Positions 1 to 4,960 of a stretch of DNA of 5,087 nt are shown here, one piece after another. Origin of the DNA: DATARH01 sp035507475 (lineage in GTDB: Bacteria > Pseudomonadota > Alphaproteobacteria > ATCC43930 > CGMCC-115725); contig DATJOB010000431.1 in NCBI GenBank assembly GCA_035507475.1, positions 1 to 5,087 on the forward strand, written 5' to 3'. The translations under genes were made by a program, and so were the position numbers. Positions within the stretch are counted from its first letter, which is position 1. Every line of letters starts with the position of its first letter. The notes under the pieces are model-generated. The model made no database searches. It was not told where the DNA came from and saw only the letters and a program-made list of their open reading frames with translations.

Positions 1-1132
1 CGTCGAAGCATTCGCGGGCGATCTCGCGCGCCGCGCGACTGTGGCGCGGATAATCGGCCGCGATGGCATCGACCGCGGCCAGCGCCTCGTCGTGGTCGGC
101 GAAGGCGAAGACCCCCTCGCCGGTCGGGCAGTAGCGCTCGAAGCCGGTGCGCATCGTCACCACCGGCCGGCCGCTCGCGAGGTAGCAGACCGCCCGGTCG
201 CTGAACCAGCCGCTGTCGGTGCGCACGTAGATGTCCTTGGCCACCGTGAACTCGCCGCGCGAGCCGGCGATGAAATCCCGGTAGCGACCGATCTCGGCCG
301 AAATCGGCCGCGGATCGACAAGCCGCCAGCCATGCGCCGCGAGTTCGGCGCGGATCGCCTCTCCCGGCGGTCGGATCGCCATGCGGAAGCAGGTCTCGGG
401 ACGCCGCCGAGGGATGTCGAGAAATCTCATGAAGTTGACGTGCTTCGACCAGAGATAGCTCGAACCTTCGAACTCTATGTCCTTGCCGCGATTGTCCCAG
501 CTCGCGATCGAGGTGAGGCAGGCGGGGCCGGTCGTCGGCGCGGCCGGCGGCTGCGGCCAGCGATCGACATCGACTGGCGGTCGGGTCGGCTGCCAGGCGA
601 CGCCGCCGAGCGGGATCGGACATCCCGGCAGCCCGATATTCGCGCCATAGGTGAACCAATGGGTGTGCGCGTCGATATAGGCGCGCTCGCCGGCATCGCC
701 CTTGGCGTAGTTGATTTGCTGGTAGCCCGGATCGGTGTCGATGAGGATGCGCACCGGGCATTGCAGGTGGCGCTCCTCGAGGCGGTGCGACCCGCACAGA
801 TTGATCAGCGCGTCGGCCTCGCGATAGAGCCGGGCGAGCGCGTCTTGCGAGAGACCGTGATAGGTCCCGTCGAGCGCGCAGTGATAAGCCCAGCGCTCGG
901 CGAAGCCGAATTGCGTCATCGCCCGGCGCAGCTGCGCGAGGTTGTAGTCGCACCGCGCGACCACGCTCTCGGCGCGCGGGTCGTAGGGGGCGGCGCCGCT
1001 GTCCTCGACGTACCACGCCTCGTAGCCGAGCTTGTCGAGCGCGATGAGATAGTGCGCGGCCTGCCAGGCGATCCCGGCGAGCGGCATCTGCCCGGCGAAG
1101 TGGAGGAGGACGATCTTGCCGCGTCTGGACAC
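1..1132 (-). CDS. GT-B-like glycosyltransferase, C-terminal end cut off by the window edge
   Basis: Reading the minus strand from a GTG at 1132 gives 377 codons without a stop, leaving the window at base 1. Residues 6-52 look like the first Rossmann strand and helix of a nucleotide-sugar transferase (KIVLLHFAG, then LGYEAWYVEDSG and PYDP). Residues 130-137 read LIDTDPGY. The C-terminal half carries the diagnostic block: GEFTVAKDIYV from 293, SGWFSDR at 307-313, YLASGRPVV at 317-325, TGF at 329-331 and GVFAF from 340. This matches proteins annotated as family-1-like glycosyltransferases of about 390-420 residues, so only a short tail is probably missing. Start choice: GGAAG lies at 1144-1148, 11 bases before the GTG, while the next ATG (residue 16) would remove the first strand. 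The gene is divergent from fdxA. Donor, acceptor and pathway (surface glycan, glycolipid or small molecule) are not readable. The coding frame is sure; the exact function is not. Confidence 0.8.
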   Translation of the reverse strand, partial: MSRRGKIVLLHFAGQMPLAGIAWQAAHYLIALDKLGYEAWYVEDSGAAPYDPRAESVVARCDYNLAQLRRAMTQFGFAERWAYHCALDGTYHGLSQDALARLYREADALINLCGSHRLEERHLQCPVRILIDTDPGYQQINYAKGDAGERAYIDAHTHWFTYGANIGLPGCPIPLGGVAWQPTRPPVDVDRWPQPPAAPTTGPACLTSIASWDNRGKDIEFEGSSYLWSKHVNFMRFLDIPRRRPETCFRMAIRPPGEAIRAELAAHGWRLVDPRPISAEIGRYRDFIAGSRGEFTVAKDIYVRTDSGWFSDRAVCYLASGRPVVTMRTGFERYCPTGEGVFAFADHDEALAAVDAIAADYPRHSRAAREIARECFD

Positions 1133-1175
1133 GTATCGCTCGGCTTCCGAAAAGGGACGGCGCGCCAGCGACAAC

Positions 1176-1199
1176 GGCGCTGCGCCGGGAAAATTTCCC
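1176..1199. promoter_or_regulatory. Two abutting palindromes in the divergent gap, possible operator
   Basis: A GC dyad, GGCGC-T-GCGCC (1176-1186), directly abuts an AT-centred one, GGGAAA-A-TTTCCC (1187-1199). Both are perfect with a single central base, too tight to fold as RNA hairpins, so a site for a dimeric DNA-binding protein is the simplest reading. They lie 44-67 bases before the GTG of the minus-strand glycosyltransferase gene and about 80 bases before the proposed fdxA promoter. The rest of the 1133-1373 gap shows nothing else I can name except that promoter. No regulator is identified. Confidence 0.3.
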
Positions 1200-1279
1200 C
1201 GGGTGCCGCAGGCCCATCCGGGTGCCCGCCGCCGCCGCCCGCGACCGATGCTGCGCCGCGGCGCGCGGCTCCGGTCGCA

Positions 1280-1308
1280 TTGGGATCGGCGCTCGATTGA
1301 TGTAAGAT
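1280..1308 (+). promoter_or_regulatory. Candidate sigma-70-type promoter of fdxA
   Basis: TTGGGA (1280-1285) and TAAGAT (1303-1308) are separated by 17 bases and each matches the sigma-70 consensus at four of six positions. They sit in a locally AT-richer stretch of a GC-rich gap, with the start of transcription expected near 1315 and the fdxA ATG at 1374. No known iron- or redox-regulator box was recognised. This is a pattern match only. Confidence 0.35.
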
Positions 1309-1373
1309 CGCGGGTATAAGGAGCACTCGCGGCGACCCGTCGCCGGCCACACGACACGGAAGAAGCCGACGCC

Positions 1374-1709
1374 ATGACCTATGTCGTTACCGAAGCCTGC
1401 ATTCGCTGCAAGTACATGGATTGCGTCGAGGTTTGCCCCGTCGACTGCTTCTACGAGGGCGAGAACATGCTGGTGATCCACCCCGACGAGTGCATCGATT
1501 GCGGGGTCTGCGAACCGGAATGCCCGGCCGAGGCGATCATCCCCGACAGCGAGGCGGCCGCCGAGCAATGGCTCGAGCTCAACCGGCAATACGCCGCGAG
1601 CTGGCCCAACATCACCCGCAAGAAGCCGGCGCCCGACGATGCCGATGCGTGGAAAGGGGTTGAAGGGAAGTACGATAAGTTCTTCAGCCCGAACGGCGGC
1701 GGTGCCTGA
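1374..1709 (+). CDS. fdxA: FdxA-type 7Fe-8S ferredoxin
   Basis: This gene encodes a small cytoplasmic electron carrier of 111 residues, the normal length for the family. It carries one [3Fe-4S] and one [4Fe-4S] cluster. The ligands align with Azotobacter ferredoxin I: Cys9, Cys17 and Cys50 for the 3Fe cluster, and Cys21, Cys40, Cys43 and Cys46 for the 4Fe cluster. The two non-ligand cysteines of that protein are also present (Cys12, Cys25). The family cores CVEVCPVDCFYEG and HPDECIDCG are intact, and the extended C-terminal half of the long-chain ferredoxins (about 58-111) is complete. The ATG at 1374 follows GGAAGAAG (1358-1365). The gene is divergent from the glycosyltransferase and lies 229 bases before carD on the same strand, a pairing known in alphaproteobacteria. 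Its redox partner is unknown. A nitrogen-fixation role is not suggested, as no nif genes are in view. Confidence 0.96.
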   Translation: MTYVVTEACIRCKYMDCVEVCPVDCFYEGENMLVIHPDECIDCGVCEPECPAEAIIPDSEAAAEQWLELNRQYAASWPNITRKKPAPDDADAWKGVEGKYDKFFSPNGGGA

Positions 1710-1723
1710 CGCATCGTCCCGGG

Positions 1724-1745
1724 GCGCGGCGCCGCTGCGCCGCGC
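1724..1745 (+). terminator. GC-rich hairpin after fdxA, possible terminator
   Basis: GCGCGGCG (1724-1731) and CGCCGCGC (1738-1745) form a perfect 8-bp stem with a 6-base loop, starting 14 bases after the fdxA stop codon. No run of T follows, so this is not a canonical intrinsic terminator. It could stop or pause transcription, or protect the 3' end of the fdxA message. Its position just after a stop codon is the main support. Confidence 0.4.
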
Positions 1746-1800
1746 ATGCCCGCCCTGCGGTGGTGCGCATGGCTGACGGGCTGGCTTCGGCCGGTCAAGT

Positions 1801-1818
1801 TATGATATACATATCATT
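1801..1818. promoter_or_regulatory. AT-rich palindrome upstream of carD, candidate operator overlapping a -10-like element
   Basis: ATGATAT-AC-ATATCAT (1802-1817) is a perfect inverted repeat with 7-base arms around two central bases. It lies in a 19-base island (1800-1818) with only three G or C, within otherwise very GC-rich DNA. TATGAT at 1801-1806 matches the -10 consensus at five of six positions, but no good -35 hexamer stands 16-18 bases upstream. The site is about 120 bases before carD and 90 bases after fdxA, so it most likely serves carD. I do not recognise the motif as a Fur-, Zur-, RirA- or IscR-type box. Confidence 0.45.
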
Positions 1819-1867
1819 GGCGCTCTAGACGCTTTCCCCCGCGTTCCGCTCTCACCGAGATGTGGAC

Positions 1868-1897
1868 AGTCGCCGCCGCGCTTGGCGACTTAGGAGG
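1868..1897 (+). promoter_or_regulatory. Leader hairpin followed by a perfect Shine-Dalgarno, upstream of carD
   Basis: AGTCGCC (1868-1874) and GGCGACT (1884-1890) pair perfectly over 7 bp with a 9-base loop. Two bases later comes AGGAGG (1892-1897), a full anti-SD complement. AGGAGG is 41 bases from the carD ATG, too far to serve it. A stop in the carD frame (TAG, 1891-1893) rules out an extended CarD starting nearby. The ribosome site therefore fits the short leader ORF at 1905 instead. The arrangement resembles a translational leader, but function is inferred only. Confidence 0.35.
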
Positions 1898-1904
1898 CGT
1901 CGTC

Positions 1905-1958
1905 GTGGCGCCGGCTGGGGTCGGGGGCGCGAGAGATCATGATGATAGCGATGGATAA
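1905..1958 (+). CDS. Possible 17-codon leader peptide overlapping the carD start
   Basis: GTG at 1905 stands 7 bases after the perfect AGGAGG at 1892-1897, ideal spacing. The frame runs 17 codons (VAPAGVGGARDHDDSDG) to a TAA at 1956-1958, so it overlaps the first 20 bases of carD in another frame. Ribosomes finishing it would release beside the carD start codons, which would allow translational coupling. The peptide has no recognised motif, and its residues 11-17 are simply the out-of-frame reading of the carD start. An upstream ATG in the same frame (1860) lacks a ribosome site. It may be chance in GC-rich DNA. Confidence 0.25.
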   Translation: MAPAGVGGARDHDDSDG

Positions 1959-2442
1959 GATGCCATTTTCGACCGGCGACCTGGTTGTCTATCCGACCCA
2001 CGGCGTCGGCAAGATCACCGGGATCGAGACCCAGGAAATCGCCGGCCACACCCTCAACGTTTTCGTCGTGCTGTTCGACAAGGACCGCATGACGCTGCGC
2101 GTGCCGCTGACCAAGGCGAAGGTCTCGGGGCTGCGCAGGCTGTCGAGCCGCAAGGAGATGGACGCCGCGCTCGCCAAGCTGCGCGGCCGCTCGCGCGCCA
2201 AGCGCACGATGTGGAGCCGGCGCGCCCAGGAATACCAGGCGAAGATTGCGTCGGGCGATCCGTCCTCGATCGCCGAGGTGGTGCGCGATCTGTTCCGCAA
2301 TGTCGGCCAGCCCGAGCAGTCCTACAGCGAGCGCCAGATCTATCAGGCGGCGCTCGACCGGCTGGTGCGCGAGTTCGCCGCGGTCGAGCGGATCGACGAG
2401 ACCACCGCGACCCAGCGCGTCGAGCAGCTGCTGAGCGCCTGA
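1939..2442 (+). CDS. carD: CarD/CdnL-family RNA polymerase-binding transcription regulator
   Basis: The product has 167 residues, near the usual 160-170. CarD/CdnL proteins bind the RNA polymerase beta subunit and stabilise open promoter complexes, notably at rRNA and growth genes. The N-terminal Tudor-like interaction domain (about 10-70) has the family signature GDLVVYPTHGVGKITGIE (13-30) and the MTLRVP strand (51-56). The helical C-terminal domain has MWSRRAQEY (91-99) and the GDPSSIAEVVRDLFRN helix (106-121). Trp92 aligns with the Trp that wedges into the upstream edge of the transcription bubble in Mycobacterium CarD. ATGs at 1939, 1942 and 1951 are all in frame. GAGAGA (1931-1936) favours the first two, and the annotated start is 1939. 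Caulobacter CdnL is, as I recall, degraded through a C-terminal Ala-Ala; this protein ends LLSA, so that tag is not clearly present. The gene follows fdxA and precedes the phosphatase homologue. Confidence 0.95.
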   Translation: MMIAMDKMPFSTGDLVVYPTHGVGKITGIETQEIAGHTLNVFVVLFDKDRMTLRVPLTKAKVSGLRRLSSRKEMDAALAKLRGRSRAKRTMWSRRAQEYQAKIASGDPSSIAEVVRDLFRNVGQPEQSYSERQIYQAALDRLVREFAAVERIDETTATQRVEQLLSA

Positions 2443-2445
2443 CGT

Positions 2446-2495
2446 CCGGCCGGGCGGCGGTTTTCGCCGCATCGGGCCGGCTGCGCGAGCGCAGC
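2446..2495 (+). terminator. Two tandem hairpins after carD, possible terminator
   Basis: The first hairpin has an inner stem GCGGCG (2454-2459) with CGCCGC (2465-2470) around a GTTTT loop, and an outer stem CCGGCC (2446-2451) with GGCCGG (2475-2480). The second, GCTGCG (2480-2485) with CGCAGC (2490-2495), has a 4-base CGAG loop. They begin 3 bases after the carD stop. No T run follows either, so a Rho-independent terminator is only possible. If active, it would separate carD from the next gene at 2557. Confidence 0.4.
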
Positions 2496-2556
2496 ATTGG
2501 GTGACGGCCGCCACCGCAGCAGCGGATGAAGGACACGGCCGAGCCGGGGCAGGGGG

Positions 2557-3366
2557 ATGAGCAGAGGCGCGTTCAGCAAGAACTTCGCTCAGCTGCGCGA
2601 TGCCCGCCGGGTGTGGGCGGTCGGTGCGGTGCATGGCGAAGCGCGGCGCCTCGCCCGGGTTCACGACCTCATCGGCGAGCGCTTCCTGCTCGGCGACCGC
2701 CTCGTCTATCTCGGCAATTATCTCGGCTACGGCGAGGACGTCTCGGCCACGATCGACGAGATGCTCGACTTCCGCCGCCGCGTCCTCGGGCGCCCGAACG
2801 GCTTTGCCTGCGACGTCGTCTATCTTCGCGGCGCGCAAGAGGAAATGTGGCAGAAACTGTTGCAATTACAGTTCGCGCCAAACCCCGGCGAGGTGCTGGC
2901 CTGGATGGTGCGCGCCGGCGTCGAGGCGACCGTGCGGGCCTATGGCGGCGACATGCGCCAGGGTTTCGCGGCAACGCGCGACGGCCCGCGCACCATCACC
3001 CGCTGGACGAGCGCGATGCGCTCCGCGATGAACGCGGCCGAAGGACATTCGACGCTCTTCGCCTCGCTGCGCCACGCCGCCTATACCGATGAGGTCGGCC
3101 TGCTCTTCGTCCATGCCGGGATCGACCCGCGCCGCGCGCTGACCGCCCAGGGCGACGCGTTCTGGTGGAGCCCGACCGACATCATCGGCCTCGAGGCGCC
3201 CTATGGCCGCTTTGCCCGGGTTGTGCGCGGCTTCGACCGCGAGCGGCGCGGCGTCGTCGAAGGGCGGTTTGCGGTCTCGGTCGACGGCGGCGCCGGCCGG
3301 GGCGGCCGGCTGCAGGCGGCGTGCTTTGCCGCCGACGGACAGATCGTCGATTTCTGCGAGGCCTGA
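2557..3366 (+). CDS. PPP-fold metallophosphoesterase homologue with degraded active site (probable pseudophosphatase)
   Basis: The 269-residue product has the order of motifs of a PPP-type serine/threonine phosphatase, but most metal and catalytic residues are changed. GDxHG is GAVHG (23-27, Asp to Ala). GDxxDRG is GNYLGYG (53-59, Asp to Asn and DR to GY). GNHE is GAQE (92-95, Asn to Ala and His to Gln). The later GH motif is GFD (225-227, His to Phe). His26 and the VHAGIDP block with His186 remain. The YLGNYLGYG and LRGAQEEMWQKLLQLQF stretches are, from memory, conserved in a family found near carD in Rhodospirillales, so the changes look family-wide rather than decay; the frame is intact. 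Hydrolysis is unlikely, and a binding or regulatory role is inferred. No signal peptide or membrane segment is seen. The ATG at 2557 follows GGGG (2546-2549, 7 bases away). It starts 114 bases after carD and converges with the dehydrogenase gene. Confidence 0.85.
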   Translation: MSRGAFSKNFAQLRDARRVWAVGAVHGEARRLARVHDLIGERFLLGDRLVYLGNYLGYGEDVSATIDEMLDFRRRVLGRPNGFACDVVYLRGAQEEMWQKLLQLQFAPNPGEVLAWMVRAGVEATVRAYGGDMRQGFAATRDGPRTITRWTSAMRSAMNAAEGHSTLFASLRHAAYTDEVGLLFVHAGIDPRRALTAQGDAFWWSPTDIIGLEAPYGRFARVVRGFDRERRGVVEGRFAVSVDGGAGRGGRLQAACFAADGQIVDFCEA

Positions 3367-3370
3367 CCGG

Positions 3371-4138
3371 CTAGATCGCGGTGTAGCCGCCGTCGACCAG
3401 GAGGTCGCTGCCGGTCACGAAGCTCGCCGCGTCGCTCGCCAGGAACACCGCGGCCTGGGCGATCTCGTCCGGCTGGCCGAGGCGGCCGGTCAGGTGCTTG
3501 CCGCCGATCCGCTCGCCCGCCGCGGCGAACGAGCCGTAGCGCTTCAGCGTCCGCTGCGTCTCGACCGCGCCCGGCGACAGGGCGTTGGCGCGGATGTTCT
3601 GGGGCGCGTGGTCGATGGCGATGACCTTGGCGAGCTGGATGAGCGCGCCCTTCGTCGCGCAATAGGCGGCGCGTCCGCCGCTGCCGACGCGGCCGAGCTG
3701 CGAGGCGATCAGGATGATCGAGCCGCCGCCGCCCGCGATCATGTAGGGCAGGGCCGCCTTCGCCAGCAGGAACGCGCCGGTCAGGTTGATGTCGACGACC
3801 ATCTGCCACTCGCTCAGCGGCGTCTCGGTGATCGGCCCGCCGGGATCGTGCGGCGCCGCCCCGCTGACCAGGATGTCGAGCCGGCCGAACGCGTCGCGCA
3901 CCGCCGCCGTGACCGCCTTGACCTCGCTTTCGTCGGCGACGTTGCACCGGCGGAACAGCGACTTGCCGCCGGCGGCTTCGACCTGGCGCGCGGTTTCGGC
4001 CGCCGCGTCGGTATCGATATCGACGCAGCCGACCGAGGCGCCCGCCTCGGCATAGGCGACCGCGATCGCGCGGCAGATGCCGCCGCCCGCGCCGCTGACC
4101 AGCGCCGCCTTGCCGCTCAGATCGAGTCCCTTGGCCAC
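3371..4138 (-). CDS. Short-chain dehydrogenase/reductase with an altered cofactor loop
   Basis: This is a classical SDR of about 255 residues, the normal length, acting as a soluble NAD(P)-dependent oxidoreductase. Residues are numbered from the upstream in-frame GTG at 4147. The tetrad is complete: Asn121 (DINLTGAF), Ser149 (IASQ), Tyr162 and Lys166 (YCATK). Asp43 at the end of strand 2 (CVDID) indicates NAD(H) preference. The C-terminus has the usual TGSDLLVDGGYTAI. Two motifs deviate: the glycine-rich loop is SGAGGGIC (18-25), with Cys in place of the last Gly, and the NNAG motif is SGAA (95-98). I chose the GTG at 4138 because GGAG (4147-4150) precedes it by 8 bases; the GTG at 4147 has only a weak site but would add just three residues. 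The gene starts 19 bases after the preceding SDR, so translation is probably coupled. The ABC-type neighbour suggests a sugar, polyol or sugar-acid substrate, which is unproven. Confidence 0.9.
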   Translation of the reverse strand: MAKGLDLSGKAALVSGAGGGICRAIAVAYAEAGASVGCVDIDTDAAAETARQVEAAGGKSLFRRCNVADESEVKAVTAAVRDAFGRLDILVSGAAPHDPGGPITETPLSEWQMVVDINLTGAFLLAKAALPYMIAGGGGSIILIASQLGRVGSGGRAAYCATKGALIQLAKVIAIDHAPQNIRANALSPGAVETQRTLKRYGSFAAAGERIGGKHLTGRLGQPDEIAQAAVFLASDAASFVTGSDLLVDGGYTAI

Positions 4139-4157
4139 CCGCGTCACTCCGCTCGCA

Positions 4158-4931
4158 TCACAACATCACGGTGCCGCCGTCGACCGCGATCGTCTGCCCG
4201 GTGACGAACTGGCTCTCCTCGGACAAGAGCCAGGTCACCGTCCCGGTCAGATCGTCCGGCACGAGGTTGCGCTGGATCGTCTGCGACGCCTTGATCGTCT
4301 GCAGCGCGCGGTCGAGCTTGTCGCCGAAGAACTCGCTCGTGCCTTCGGTGAGCACCGCGCTCGGCGCCAGTGCGTTGACCCGGATGCGGTCGCGCCCCAG
4401 CTCGCGGGCGAGGCCGCGCGTCAGCCCGATCACCGCCGCCTTCGACGTCGTGTAGTGGAGGCCGTAGGGCATGCCGTAGGTCGCCGCCAGCGAGGCGATG
4501 TTGACGATGCTGCCGCCGCTCGCGCCTTGCGAGATCGACTGGCGCATCGCCGGCACCGCCGCCTTGCAGCAGTTCCAGATGCCCTTGACGTTGACCGCCA
4601 TGCAGGCATCCCACTCGGCCTCGTCGATCGCGTCGAACCGGCCGCCGTGCAGCGCGCCGTAGAGCGCGGCGTTGTTGATGAGGCCGTTGAGCCCGCCGAA
4701 TTCGCCGGTCGCGGCGGCGGCCATCGCCTGCGCCGATGCCGGGTCGGTCACGTCGAGCGGCACGGCGAGCCCGCGGCCCCCCGCCGCCGTCACCAGGCCG
4801 AGCGTCGCGCTACAGTCGCTGCGATCGCCGAGCACGACATTGGCGCCGCGGGCGGCGAGGTGGCAGGCGAAGGCCTGCCCCAGCCCGCGCGCCGCGCCGG
4901 TGATCGCGATGGTCTTGCCGGCGACGCTCAT
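4158..4931 (-). CDS. Short-chain dehydrogenase/reductase, NAD-type
   Basis: The 257-residue product is a canonical classical SDR. It has the TGAARGLG nucleotide loop (11-18), Asp36 at the end of strand 2 (LGDRS, pointing to NAD), LDVTD (59-63), NNAA (86-89) and the tetrad Asn114, Ser147, Tyr160 and Lys164 (YTTSK). RVNALAPSAV and the C-terminal FVTGQTIAVDGGTVML are typical of the family. The expected reaction is reversible oxidation of a secondary alcohol, as in sugar, polyol or sugar-acid dehydrogenases. The ATG at 4931 has only a weak ribosome site (CGGACCG just before it). It lies 29 bases after the stop of the ABC ATPase gene and 19 bases before the next SDR, so all three are probably one transcript. 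Compared with its neighbour it keeps all cofactor motifs, making it the more secure enzyme. The substrate is not identifiable. Confidence 0.93.
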   Translation of the reverse strand: MSVAGKTIAITGAARGLGQAFACHLAARGANVVLGDRSDCSATLGLVTAAGGRGLAVPLDVTDPASAQAMAAAATGEFGGLNGLINNAALYGALHGGRFDAIDEAEWDACMAVNVKGIWNCCKAAVPAMRQSISQGASGGSIVNIASLAATYGMPYGLHYTTSKAAVIGLTRGLARELGRDRIRVNALAPSAVLTEGTSEFFGDKLDRALQTIKASQTIQRNLVPDDLTGTVTWLLSEESQFVTGQTIAVDGGTVML

Positions 4932-4960
4932 CGGTCCGCGGCGCCTCGACCCGCCCGGGC

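Noticed and set aside
41..1300. Plus-strand open frame of about 419 codons
   Set aside because: It is antisense to the glycosyltransferase. The translation is Arg/Ala-rich with no family motifs, while the minus-strand frame carries clear conserved blocks and normal codon use.
1297..1320. TTGATG and TATAAG as an alternative fdxA promoter
   Set aside because: The spacing is only 12 bases, too short for a sigma-70 promoter; the pair at 1280-1308 has 17.
1318..1323. AAGGAG resembling a ribosome-binding site upstream of fdxA
   Set aside because: No ATG or GTG lies 4-12 bases downstream, and it is 50 bases from the fdxA start, which has its own GGAAGAAG.
916..1350. Minus-strand open frame of 144 codons spanning the glycosyltransferase start and the gap
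   Set aside because: It overlaps the supported glycosyltransferase frame and the fdxA promoter region; it is Pro/Arg/Ser-rich with no homology I recognise.
1852..2865. Minus-strand open frame of 337 codons across carD and the start of the phosphatase homologue
   Set aside because: It covers two well-supported plus-strand genes and the gap between them, and its translation has no recognisable domain; long antisense frames are expected at this GC content.
3203..4204. Plus-strand open frame of 333 codons
   Set aside because: It is antisense to the first SDR and out of frame with the phosphatase homologue; the composition is low-complexity Arg/Ala.
4144..4614. Minus-strand frame of 156 codons within the second SDR
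   Set aside because: It is another frame of the same strand as a full-length SDR with all catalytic residues; the Arg-rich translation has no motif.
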